From Rhodococcus sp. G-MC3 (lineage in GTDB: Bacteria; Actinomycetota; Actinomycetes; Mycobacteriales; Mycobacteriaceae), in the NCBI RefSeq assembly GCF_030063335.1, contig NZ_JASISW010000012.1:105761-169760 (forward strand): a DNA stretch of 64,000 bases. Direction: 5' to 3'. Made by a program: the position numbers and the translations under genes. The notes under the pieces were generated by a model. It was not told the origin of the DNA. It worked only from the letters and a program-made list of their open reading frames with translations, and made no database searches. Numbering within the stretch: the first letter of the stretch is position 1; the number at the start of each line of letters is the position of its first letter. This document shows, piece after piece, positions 43,453-51,352 of the stretch.

Positions 43453-43460
43453 TAAATTTA
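43453..43460. promoter_or_regulatory. Symmetric -10 element serving two divergent leaderless genes
   Basis: TAAATTTA is palindromic, so each strand reads TAAATT. On both strands the GTG start lies exactly six bases after the hexamer (43465 plus, 43448 minus), matching a transcription start at the first codon. The two starts are only 16 bases apart. Confidence 0.6.
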
Positions 43461-43464
43461 GCGG

Positions 43465-44916
43465 GTGACCGAACGCGAGCCGCAGGCAGAAGCGTCATCC
43501 GTGTCTTCCAGTGCCCAGATCGGCGGTTCCGCAGGCTCCACTCCCGGTAATTCTGGTCATTCCGCAGGCTCCACTCCTGGCAATTCTGGTCATTCCGCAG
43601 GCTCCACTCCCGCCCCTTCTGGTCATTCCGCAGGCTCCACTCCCGCCCCTTCTGGTCATTCCGCAGGCTCCACTCCCGCCGACCTAGTGCACCCCCTCGT
43701 CCGCATCGGAGCAGAATGGACCTGGCGATTGCTGGTCATCTTCGCCGGCTTCGTGACGTTCTGTTACGCCGTCGCTCGCCTAGACACAGTCATCATCCCG
43801 CTGGGTTTGGCGCTGCTCGCATCGGCGATGCTGGTGCCGATCGTCGACTGGATGCAACGACGAGGTGTCCCGCGCGGTCCCGCTGTCGTGATTGTCATCG
43901 TCGCGAGCATCGGCGTGGTCGCCGGCATCATGACGTTCGTCGTCGAGCAGTTCATCGAAGGACTGCCTCAGCTCGGCGACCAGTTCTCCTCGTCCATCAA
44001 CGACATCGAGAAATGGATAACCGACGGGCCTCTACACATAAGTCAGGACCAGATCCGGGCGGCGAGCGACAACCTCGTCAAGACCATTCAGGACAATCAG
44101 GCCGCTGTCACCTCGGGTGCTCTCACGACGGCCACCGTCATCGGCGAGATCCTCACCGGCGCGGCACTGACGTTGTTCATCCTGATCTTCTTTCTCTACG
44201 GCGGCGATCAGATCTGGCAGTTCGTCACCCGACTCGCGCCGACGCCCGCACGAAAACGCATCCGGCTCGCCGGCAGTCAGGGCTTCGGTTCGCTCGTGGG
44301 ATACGTCCGCGCGACTGTCGCTGTCGCGGGGGCCGACGCCATCGGAATCGGAGCCGGACTGGCGATCCTCGGAGTGCCGTTGGCGCTACCGCTAGCGTCG
44401 CTCGTGTTCATCGGTGCGTTCATTCCCATTATCGGCGCATTCCTGACGGGCTTCGTCGCAGTGTTCATCGCCTTGGTGACGAAAGGTTTGCTGACCGCGC
44501 TCATCGCGCTCGGAATCGTCGTCGCCGTCATGCAGCTCGAAGGTCATGTGCTGCAGCCCCTTCTGCTGGGCCGGGCAGTGCGACTGCATCCATTGGCAGT
44601 GGTTCTCGGCATCACCGTAGGCATCCTGCTGGCAGGTATCGTAGGTGGGCTGCTGGCCGTGCCGATCGTCGCGGTTCTCAACACGGCGGTGCGCTCGTTG
44701 CTCGCCGACGACCCCGACGAGGTCTACGAGGAACTCGAAGAACACGATCCAGCAATGGCAAGATTCCCGGCGGCACCGGACAGTCCGCATGCACGAAACC
44801 GTGAGCTGGACCCGGGCAGTCTCAAAGACCCCGGCAGTCTCAAAGACCCCGGCAGTGTCACCAAGCCCGGCAGTGTCACCAAGCCCGGCAGTGTCGAGGA
44901 CCCGACCGATGAATGA
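43465..44916 (+). CDS. AI-2E family (UPF0118/PerM-like) membrane protein with terminal repeats
   Basis: A 483-residue membrane protein of the AI-2E exporter/PerM family. The core (about 85-430) has about eight helices, with VPIVDWMQRRGVPRGPAVVIVI and the C-terminal block GHVLQPLLLGRAVRLHPLAV being characteristic. It is unusual for low-complexity repeats at both ends: five 11-residue units (HSAGSTPxxSG) near the N-terminus and five 6-residue units (DPGSLK/KPGSVT) near the C-terminus. Both are outside the membrane core. GTG start, apparently leaderless. It overlaps the kinase gene downstream, so the membrane protein and two-component pair are co-transcribed. Confidence 0.9.
   Translation: MTEREPQAEASSVSSSAQIGGSAGSTPGNSGHSAGSTPGNSGHSAGSTPAPSGHSAGSTPAPSGHSAGSTPADLVHPLVRIGAEWTWRLLVIFAGFVTFCYAVARLDTVIIPLGLALLASAMLVPIVDWMQRRGVPRGPAVVIVIVASIGVVAGIMTFVVEQFIEGLPQLGDQFSSSINDIEKWITDGPLHISQDQIRAASDNLVKTIQDNQAAVTSGALTTATVIGEILTGAALTLFILIFFLYGGDQIWQFVTRLAPTPARKRIRLAGSQGFGSLVGYVRATVAVAGADAIGIGAGLAILGVPLALPLASLVFIGAFIPIIGAFLTGFVAVFIALVTKGLLTALIALGIVVAVMQLEGHVLQPLLLGRAVRLHPLAVVLGITVGILLAGIVGGLLAVPIVAVLNTAVRSLLADDPDEVYEELEEHDPAMARFPAAPDSPHARNRELDPGSLKDPGSLKDPGSVTKPGSVTKPGSVEDPTDE
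43525..43689 (+). repeat. 33-bp tandem repeat (five units) in AI-2E gene
   Basis: Five in-frame units of 33 bases encode GSAGSTPGNSG, HSAGSTPGNSG, HSAGSTPAPSG twice, and a partial final unit. The core TCCGCAGGCTCCACTCC is identical in all copies, indicating recent expansion. The repeat forms a flexible N-terminal tail. Confidence 0.9.
44809..44898 (+). repeat. 18-bp tandem repeat (five units) at AI-2E C-terminus
   Basis: Five in-frame 18-base units encode DPGSLK, DPGSLK, DPGSVT, KPGSVT and KPGSVE. The core CCCGGCAGT recurs almost without change (one base differs in the first unit). The last unit ends just before the overlapping start of the kinase gene. Confidence 0.9.
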
Positions 44917-46039
44917 TGCCGTCACGCCGTTGTGGCGGGCATCGCAGGTGTTTCGTCTCATCACCCTCCTCTACGCGATCAGCTACGAGATCGCATCGAT
45001 GGGGTATTACAGCAACTCGCAGCTGAGCTGGTTGTTTGTCGCGTTGATGGCGGTATGGACCGGTCTGTCGGCGTCGCTGCTGTCCCACGCCGTGCTCCCG
45101 CGGTGGAAGGTCGTTCTGGCCGATCAACTGGTCGTGATCGGGCTGATGGCGTCGACCAGGCTCGTCGCCGATTATGACTGGTACAGCACCCACCAAACAT
45201 TGCCGACCACTCTGTGGGCCACCAATGCGGTGATTTCGGCCGCAATTCTGTTCGGCCCCAAGGGCGGTATTGCGTCGGGGGTGCTGCTGTCCGTGGTCAG
45301 CGCCATCGTTCGTGACCAGCTGAACCTGGACCTATGGACCGATGCGACCGCGCCGGTGCTGGTGTCGGTCGGTCTTGCTCTCGGATTGGCGAGCAACACC
45401 GCCAAGCGCGCGCACGCCGAACTCCAACGAGCGGCGCGATTGGCGGCGATCACCGAAGAACGCGAGCGCCTGGCGAGGCAGGTGCACGACGGCGTCCTGC
45501 AGGTGCTGGCCTTGGTGCGTCGCCGCGGCAGCGAAATAGGCGGCGCTGCAGGCGAACTTGCGGAATTGGCCGGTGAGCAGGAGGTGGCCCTGAGAATGCT
45601 CATCTCGGAGCAGAGCGAGCCGAGCACGGTCGATACCTCGCGTGTCGAAGTCGACCTGCGCAGCCTGCTTCGGCCGCAGGCGAGTACGACCATATCGGTG
45701 TCAACTCCGCCCGACCCCGTTCTCGTGAATCGATTCGACGCCGAAGAGATTTCGGCGGTGGTTGCCACTGCGTTGTCGAACGTTGTGCAGCATGCAGGCC
45801 CAGGCGCGCGTGCCTATGTGCTGTTGGAAGATCTGGGGGATCACACCGTCGTCAGCATCCGCGACGACGGGCGCGGAATTGCGCTGGGCAGACTCGCTGA
45901 GGCCGAAGCCGAAGGGCGGATGGGGGTATCCAAATCGATACTCGGCCGCGTCGAAATGCTGGGTGGTACAGCAGTTCTCGATACCGATGAAGGAGCGGGA
46001 ACCGAATGGGAAATCAGAGTCCCGAAGGGGAAGAAATGA
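44909..46039 (+). CDS. MacS-like sensor histidine kinase
   Basis: A 376-residue kinase of the NarL-partner (HisKA_3) class. About five helices lie in the first 165 residues. The phosphorylated histidine is H193 in RLARQVHDGVLQVL. The ATPase part has TALSNVVQHAG, IRDDGRGI and GVSKSILGRVEMLGG. ATG at 44909 has GAGGA upstream and overlaps the AI-2E stop; its stop overlaps the regulator start. The pattern fits the MacS family of actinobacterial sensor kinases. The signal is unknown. Confidence 0.9.
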   Translation: MNDAVTPLWRASQVFRLITLLYAISYEIASMGYYSNSQLSWLFVALMAVWTGLSASLLSHAVLPRWKVVLADQLVVIGLMASTRLVADYDWYSTHQTLPTTLWATNAVISAAILFGPKGGIASGVLLSVVSAIVRDQLNLDLWTDATAPVLVSVGLALGLASNTAKRAHAELQRAARLAAITEERERLARQVHDGVLQVLALVRRRGSEIGGAAGELAELAGEQEVALRMLISEQSEPSTVDTSRVEVDLRSLLRPQASTTISVSTPPDPVLVNRFDAEEISAVVATALSNVVQHAGPGARAYVLLEDLGDHTVVSIRDDGRGIALGRLAEAEAEGRMGVSKSILGRVEMLGGTAVLDTDEGAGTEWEIRVPKGKK

Positions 46040-46689
46040 CCGAGAGGTCCGTGTCGATCATGGTCGTCGACGACCATCCCATGTGGCGAGACGGCGTCGC
46101 CCGCGACCTGGAGGACGCCGGGTTCGACGTGGTTGCGACCGCAGACGGCGTCGGCGCGGCAGGCCGGCGAGCAACCGCGACGCAGCCCGATGTCGTGTTG
46201 ATGGACATGCATCTGCCCGACGGCAACGGTGCGCAGGCCACAGTCGCGGTGCTCGCCGGCTCCCCGAACAGTCGAATCCTCGTCCTGTCGGCGTCGGCGG
46301 AGCGCGAGGACGTGCTCGACGCGATCAAGGCGGGGGCATCGGGCTACCTCGTCAAGAGTGCGTCGGCGGAGGAGTTGTATGGGGCGGTACGGGCGACCGC
46401 TGCTGGGCAGGCCGTGTTCACCCCTGGGCTGGCGGGGTTGGTGCTCGGAGAGTTTCGGCGGATTTCGACTTCGCCCGAAGCTCAGGACGCCGACGAAAGG
46501 CCGACGTTGACCGAGCGCGAGACCGAAGTACTCCGATTCGTCGCAAAAGGTCTGAGCGCCAAACAGATTGCCACCAAGCTGACATTGAGCCACCGGACAG
46601 TGGAGAATCATGTGCAGGCAACTCTGCGAAAGCTACAGCTGGCCAACCGGGTCGAGTTGACCCGTTACGTCATCGAGCAGGGTTTGTGA
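46036..46689 (+). CDS. LuxR/NarL-family response regulator
   Basis: A 217-residue response regulator. The receiver domain shows the acidic pocket VVDD (10-13), the phosphorylated D57 (LMDMH) and the switch residues (LSAS, then K in YLVKSAS). The C-terminal LuxR helix-turn-helix reads LTERETEVLRFVAKGLSAKQIATKL. ATG at 46036 overlaps the kinase stop (ATGA) and follows AGGGGAAG. It is the partner of the kinase directly upstream. Confidence 0.94.
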   Translation: MTERSVSIMVVDDHPMWRDGVARDLEDAGFDVVATADGVGAAGRRATATQPDVVLMDMHLPDGNGAQATVAVLAGSPNSRILVLSASAEREDVLDAIKAGASGYLVKSASAEELYGAVRATAAGQAVFTPGLAGLVLGEFRRISTSPEAQDADERPTLTERETEVLRFVAKGLSAKQIATKLTLSHRTVENHVQATLRKLQLANRVELTRYVIEQGL

Positions 46690-46710
46690 CGCCGTGGTTT
46701 GTGACGCCGT
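46681..46710 (+). repeat. 15-bp direct duplication at the end of the response-regulator gene
   Basis: GGTTTGTGACGCCGT occurs twice in direct succession. The first copy contains the response-regulator stop codon, so the duplication lies just outside the gene and leaves it intact. Confidence 0.85.
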
Positions 46711-46732
46711 GTTTCGGGGCACCCCAGCGGGC

Positions 46733-46957
46733 ATGACCGACACCGACAAGCCCGTCGACACAACAATCGATCCCACCGAAAAGTCCAAGGGAATGGGCGC
46801 CGACACTCATCAGAGCGCCGGCGAACGCGGCGAAGCGCAACGCGAGTTCGACGATCACATGGACGGATCAGGCGACGATCAGGCGTTGCCCACGCCCGAT
46901 CCCGAAGATGTCACCGATACGCCGACGGATCCGAAGACCACCAGTCGCACCGAGTAG
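46733..46957 (+). CDS. Small acidic hypothetical protein
   Basis: A 74-residue, highly charged, probably disordered protein rich in Asp, Thr, Pro and Glu (DKPVDTTIDPTEKSKGMG at the start). It has no membrane segment. ATG at 46733 has no strong ribosome-binding site. Codon use is consistent with coding in this genome, and it ends directly against the stop of the convergent SRPBCC gene. No function can be suggested. Confidence 0.6.
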   Translation: MTDTDKPVDTTIDPTEKSKGMGADTHQSAGERGEAQREFDDHMDGSGDDQALPTPDPEDVTDTPTDPKTTSRTE

Positions 46958-47347
46958 TTAGGGTCTGACCAACCGCATGAGGGCCAGTTTCGCGACCGGC
47001 ACGTACGGGATGATCAATGGGCGCGAACCGGTGACGGTGACCCAGGTTCGACACCCGTTTGGCCTCGATGCGACGCCGTGCGTCAACGTCAAACCCAGCG
47101 GCCGGAATTGGAACCATGCGTTCCACGTCCAGGTCCAAGCCGCTTCGTCGACGTCGACGATTTCGAAATCGACACGCAACCACATCGGCCCGTGGACCCG
47201 GCCCGTCGTATCAGCGGTAAGACGTTGTTCCGAGTACTCGACGCCGTCTATCTGGGGTGCCCACGACGACCAGACGGTGGGGTCCATGTAACGCTCCCAC
47301 ACGGCCCCCGCGGGGGCCGTGCCGGTTGCTTCGATGGTCGTCTGCAT
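46958..47347 (-). CDS. SRPBCC-family (START-like) protein
   Basis: A 129-residue protein of the polyketide cyclase/START-like fold. It begins MQTTIEATGTAPAGAVWERYMD, the usual first strand and helix, and contains WSSWAPQIDGVEY and WTWTWNAWFQF. Such proteins bind hydrophobic ligands. ATG at 47347 matches the family start; the longer frame upstream runs into a palindrome. A 20-bp perfect palindrome (47301-47320) lies within the coding sequence. Confidence 0.85.
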   Translation of the reverse strand: MQTTIEATGTAPAGAVWERYMDPTVWSSWAPQIDGVEYSEQRLTADTTGRVHGPMWLRVDFEIVDVDEAAWTWTWNAWFQFRPLGLTLTHGVASRPNGCRTWVTVTGSRPLIIPYVPVAKLALMRLVRP

Positions 47348-47397
47348 AGAACCTGTTCTACCCGGATTATCGGAAGCAAAAACGCAGGACTCGGTAT

Positions 47398-47420
47398 GTT
47401 TCGGTCGATCGGACCGAAAC
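47398..47420. promoter_or_regulatory. 23-bp inverted repeat, operator-like
   Basis: GTTTCGGTC and GACCGAAAC are perfect 9-bp arms around GATCG. It lies in the 186-base gap between the divergent SRPBCC and glycosyltransferase genes, about 50 bases upstream of the former. Size and symmetry resemble TetR-family operators, but no such regulator is encoded nearby. It lacks a directly adjacent T-run, so a terminator is less likely. Confidence 0.55.
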
Positions 47421-47533
47421 AACGCATTTTCTCGTGCCTCCGGCCGTGAATGGACAGGCGCAGCGCGCGCGGAGCCCCTGGCGTTCGCACCGTTGTGGGG
47501 TATCGGTCACCTGAGAACTGCACACTGATCGAA

Positions 47534-48649
47534 ATGCGGATCGTGCAACTGGCCAACTTCTACGGCCCACGCTCGGGCGGCTTGCGGACGGCTGTGGATC
47601 AGCTCGGTGCCGGATACACGGCCCGAGGGCACGAGGTGGTCCTGGTCGTTCCCGGGGCAGTTGCCTCCGAGGAGATTCTTCCGACGGGGGTACTGCGCAT
47701 CACCGAACCGGCAGTCCGGATTCCCTTCGCGGGTGGATACCGTGCCGCGGATCCGCGCGCCATCGCCGACATCACCGAAGGTCTCCGTCCCGACGTACTC
47801 GAAGTATCGGACCGTCTCACACTCCGCGGTATGGGCGGGTGGGCATCGCGCCGTGGGGTTGGAAGCGTCATGATTTCGCACGAGCGGTTGGACCGACTTC
47901 TGGGACAGGTCGTGCCGAGGGGTGCGGCACGGGCCCTTGCCGACGTGGCGAATCGGCGTACCGCTGATGCCTACGACGCGGTGGTGTGCACGACGGCTTT
48001 CGCGCGTCGGGAGTTCGAGCGCATCGGCGCAGGCAATATCAGCGAGGTCCCCCTCGGTGTCGACCTCGACATGTTCCACCCGGAACGAAAACATCCGAAC
48101 ATCAGATCTCCGTGGCACGGCGACGCCGAGCGGTTACTGGTGCACTGCGGCAGACTGTCGGTGGAGAAGCGAGTGGACCGCAGCATCGATTCCATTGCTG
48201 CGCTGCGTGAAACAGGTGTGAACGTGCGCTTGGCGATAGCAGGCGACGGGCCTCGCCGGCAGGCGCTGGAGCGTCGAGCGCGCGGTCTCCCCGTCGACTT
48301 CCTCGGATTCGTCGACTCCCGCGTGGAACTTGCATCTTTGCTCGCCTCCGCCGATGTGGCATTGGCGCCGGGGCCCCACGAAACGTTCGGACTCGCTGCA
48401 TTGGAGTCCCTTGCCGCAGGCACCGCGGTGGTGGTGTCGAAATCTTCCGCACTGGCGGACATCGTGACCCCCGCGTGCGGTGGACGATTCGACGACACCG
48501 CCGACGGATTCGCCTCGGAACTCGTTCGTGTGTTGGAGCTTCCGGCAGCTGGACGGCGCACCGCTGCGCGAGACCGGGCCGAGCAGTTCGGCTGGCCCGC
48601 ATCCATCGACGGCATGCTCGCGGTTCTACATCGTGGAAACTCGTCGTGA
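47534..48649 (+). CDS. Glycosyltransferase family 4 protein
   Basis: A 371-residue GT-B glycosyltransferase of family 4. It has the glycine-rich acceptor-side loop FYGPRSGGLRTAVDQLGAGY, the central VPLGVDLDMFHP and LVHCGRLSVEKRVDR, and the donor-site EX7E motif in HETFGLAALESLAAGTAVV. It probably transfers a mannose-like sugar from a nucleotide donor to a lipid or glycan, as many mycolate-group GT4 enzymes do. ATG at 47534 starts the Rossmann strand (MRIVQLANF). Confidence 0.9.
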   Translation: MRIVQLANFYGPRSGGLRTAVDQLGAGYTARGHEVVLVVPGAVASEEILPTGVLRITEPAVRIPFAGGYRAADPRAIADITEGLRPDVLEVSDRLTLRGMGGWASRRGVGSVMISHERLDRLLGQVVPRGAARALADVANRRTADAYDAVVCTTAFARREFERIGAGNISEVPLGVDLDMFHPERKHPNIRSPWHGDAERLLVHCGRLSVEKRVDRSIDSIAALRETGVNVRLAIAGDGPRRQALERRARGLPVDFLGFVDSRVELASLLASADVALAPGPHETFGLAALESLAAGTAVVVSKSSALADIVTPACGGRFDDTADGFASELVRVLELPAAGRRTAARDRAEQFGWPASIDGMLAVLHRGNSS

Positions 48650-48685
48650 CTACCCCTTTCCTGCGGACCGCCTATCCTTGATCAC

Positions 48686-49327
48686 ATGGAGGAGAGGAAT
48701 CTGCGCGTATCCGATGCGGAAAAGGAACACGTGGGGCAACTGTTGCAGCGTGCCGTGGGGCAGGGAATGCTGTCATTGGGGGAGTTCACCGAGCGCATGG
48801 ACACCGCGTTGGCAGCTAAAACCCGCGGGGAGCTCAATTCGGTCGTCGCCGACCTGCCCGGTATGCAGATCGCCGAGCAGCACCGCCCCGAGCATCAGTT
48901 TTACTCCCGGCCACCCGCTGGAACGCACGGCCACGAGGTCGGCCAGCGCGGCGGTGCCGGTGGCGATGTCGTGAAGGGCACGATGTCCACCGTCTCGCGC
49001 AAGGGCCCGTGGCATGTTCCGCCGAAACTCTCGATCGAGTCCAAGATGTCGACGGTGACTCTCGACTTCACGCAGGCCGTCATGTCCACCCAGGTGGTCG
49101 AGGTGACCGTGAACGACTACTGCAGCACGATCTCACTCGTCGTGCCCCCGGAGGCGACCGTCGATCTGAACGCCGTGGAGACAGTCGGCGGCAGCGCCAA
49201 CAACAAGGTCCGAACCGGCCCGCCGATCGGCCCGCTGCACGTGATCGTCCGCGGGAAGGTCCGGTTCGGATCGATCACGGCCAAGCATCCGCTGGGGACC
49301 TCCCTGCGAAGAATGTTCGGGAACTGA
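48686..49327 (+). CDS. DUF1707 SHOCT-like domain protein
   Basis: A 213-residue protein with an N-terminal DUF1707 domain (NLRVSDAEKEHVGQLLQRAVGQGMLSLGEFTERMDTALAAKTRGELNSVVADLP in sense, residues 4-57). The C-terminal part is beta-rich and includes VEVTVNDYCSTISLVVPPEATVDL and a GSITAKHPLG motif. There is no membrane helix. Function unknown; these proteins are common in actinobacteria. Confidence 0.9.
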   Translation: MEERNLRVSDAEKEHVGQLLQRAVGQGMLSLGEFTERMDTALAAKTRGELNSVVADLPGMQIAEQHRPEHQFYSRPPAGTHGHEVGQRGGAGGDVVKGTMSTVSRKGPWHVPPKLSIESKMSTVTLDFTQAVMSTQVVEVTVNDYCSTISLVVPPEATVDLNAVETVGGSANNKVRTGPPIGPLHVIVRGKVRFGSITAKHPLGTSLRRMFGN

Positions 49328-49339
49328 CGCTCGTTACGC

Positions 49340-49391
49340 GAGTAAATACCCGTCTCGAATAACTACCCATGCCGGACGGGTAGTTCTACTC
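49340..49391. terminator. Complex hairpin after DUF1707 gene, distant relative of the hairpin repeat
   Basis: Outer arms GAGTAAATACCCGTC and GACGGGTAGTTCTACTC pair imperfectly, and inner arms AACTACCC and GGGTAGTT pair perfectly, so two alternative stems are possible. The layout recalls the repeats at 1988 and 9945 but the sequence is diverged. A terminator role after the DUF1707 gene is likely. Confidence 0.55.
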
Positions 49392-49427
49392 ACGACCCGA
49401 GCGGGGTCCAGACGCAAGTATCGATGC

Positions 49428-51311
49428 ATGACAATTCCAGGGATCGATCCCCGCTTGGTAGCAGGCCTCGCAGGCCAGTTCGCGTCGATGAGCGATCAGA
49501 TGCGTCGCGTTTCGGCAGACCTGGGCTCGTTGCAGGCGCAGTTGACGTCGCCGGTTACGCAGGCTGTGTCTCAGCCGCAACAATTCCAGCCGCAACGATT
49601 CGAACCTCAGCCGACGCAGCAGGTTCGGCCGGTTCAGTCCGAGCACGCTCCGCCAGTACAGCCGCAGCGGTCGCCGGCCCCACCTCAGCAGCAGGTCTCA
49701 GTGCGGCCTATAGCGCCGCAACAACCGGCTGTAGCGCCGAAACAGCCATGGTGGCAGCGCGACGGCGTAATCAGCCGCGTGCTCGCGGTTGCAGGTGCAG
49801 GAGTGACGCTCGTCGGTGTCGTCATGCTCCTCGTCCTTGCCGCGCAGGCCGGGTGGTTCGGCCCCGAGCTACGCGTCGCAGCCGGAGCGGTGTTCTCGCT
49901 GGCGCTGATCTACATCGGGTACCGGGTCTTCGGAAGATCAGGAGGCCGGGTCGGCGGTATCTCCATTGCTGCCACCGGAATTGCGGGTTTGTACCTGGAC
50001 GTGGTCGCTGTGACCGTCGTCTACGAGTGGTTGGAGCCCGTGATCGGGCTGATCGTTGCGTTCGGGATTGCTGCCGCCGGCGTCGCACTCGCCGTGACAT
50101 GGCGTTCGCAGCCGATGGCCGCGCTGATTCTGTCGGGTGTTGCCGTCTGTGCCCCGGTCGTCACCGGTGGAATCACCGTGCCGCTCCTCGCCTTCTTCAC
50201 CGCGACGTTCATCGCAGGCTTCCCCGCGCAGCTCGGGCGGAACTGGCCGTTTCTCAACGCAGCTCGGACCGTACCGATCGTCATCGCAGCGCTTATCGGA
50301 ATTGCCCTGGCTGGATCAGTCGGCGTCACCTTCGCCGATGCCCTGAAACTACTGGTGATCTCGTCCGTCGTCGCTGTCTTCGCGATCGGGAGCTCGGCAG
50401 AATTGCTCCGCCGCAACGCTTCCGATCTGATGGCCACGGTGATGCTCGCCGCTGCATCGGTTCCGGTTCTTCTGGTGGGCGCGTTGTTCGACCGATGGAC
50501 ACGGAGTCTCGTCGAAGGCGCTGTCGCTCTCCTCTGCCTGGTGACCATCGCAGCGGTCACCTCGTTGCCGGTTCACGCTCGTGCCGTGCTTGCGGCAATC
50601 GGATCTCTTGCTCTCCTGCAGGCTGTTCTGGTGTCGACTTCGGTGGAACTCCGTCCGCTTGCTCTGTTGATCGTGGCCGCTGCACTGATCGCTGCTACAC
50701 ACAGGTCGTCCTCGAAGATCGCCTTCTGGGTCGGTGCGGCCTTCGCAGTTCTTGGGGCGCTCGGCTTCGCGGCCGTGTCGCCGCCCGAGGCATTGACCGG
50801 CTCCGATTATGCCGTCGTGCAATTCAGCGTGGTCATTGCCGGAATACTATTGAGCGGGATCGCCGTCGGTCTGGTGATCGTCGCCTCCGAGCTGTCCATC
50901 GTCGGCAAGAACCTTCAGACATGCTGGGTCGCGGCAGGCGCGGTGTCACTCTATGCACTCACCTCGGCGACGGTTGCTCTCGGAGTTGCGGCACTAGGCG
51001 GCGAAACCGGATTCATCGCCGGGCACTGCGCAGCAACGATCGAATGGATGGCTGCTGCCGTCGCGCTGCTCGTCCACGGACTACGCAGTGAAATCTATGC
51101 TCACACAGCACTGTTGGCAGGGCTGTCGCTGACGGCGGCAGCCGTGGCCAAATTGTTCCTGTTCGATCTCGTCGCACTCGACGGGCTGTTTCGAGTCGGA
51201 GCCTTCATCGTCGTCGGACTTCTCCTGCTGTTCGGTGGAACCCGGTACGCGAAGGTGTTCGCCGATCGCGCCGATCGCGCCGATCGAGCCGACCACGCCG
51301 AGAGTGCCTAG
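49428..51311 (+). CDS. DUF2339 polytopic membrane protein
   Basis: A 627-residue membrane protein. The first about 100 residues are cytoplasmic: a short coiled segment (MSDQMRRVSADLGSLQAQL) and a Gln/Pro-rich linker. About 16 or more hydrophobic helices follow, which is the DUF2339 plan. It ends in a short ADR repeat (9-base units). Its function is unknown. ATG at 49428. Confidence 0.87.
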   Translation: MTIPGIDPRLVAGLAGQFASMSDQMRRVSADLGSLQAQLTSPVTQAVSQPQQFQPQRFEPQPTQQVRPVQSEHAPPVQPQRSPAPPQQQVSVRPIAPQQPAVAPKQPWWQRDGVISRVLAVAGAGVTLVGVVMLLVLAAQAGWFGPELRVAAGAVFSLALIYIGYRVFGRSGGRVGGISIAATGIAGLYLDVVAVTVVYEWLEPVIGLIVAFGIAAAGVALAVTWRSQPMAALILSGVAVCAPVVTGGITVPLLAFFTATFIAGFPAQLGRNWPFLNAARTVPIVIAALIGIALAGSVGVTFADALKLLVISSVVAVFAIGSSAELLRRNASDLMATVMLAAASVPVLLVGALFDRWTRSLVEGAVALLCLVTIAAVTSLPVHARAVLAAIGSLALLQAVLVSTSVELRPLALLIVAAALIAATHRSSSKIAFWVGAAFAVLGALGFAAVSPPEALTGSDYAVVQFSVVIAGILLSGIAVGLVIVASELSIVGKNLQTCWVAAGAVSLYALTSATVALGVAALGGETGFIAGHCAATIEWMAAAVALLVHGLRSEIYAHTALLAGLSLTAAAVAKLFLFDLVALDGLFRVGAFIVVGLLLLFGGTRYAKVFADRADRADRADHAESA

Positions 51312-51352
51312 CGCTGCGGGCCCGATCGGAATGCCCAGCTGCCCAGAGGGAT

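Noticed and set aside
47301..47320. Perfect 20-bp palindrome ACGGCCCCCGCGGGGGCCGT
   Set aside because: It lies within the SRPBCC coding sequence and encodes an ordinary Ala-Pro-Ala-Gly stretch in GC-rich DNA; function is doubtful.
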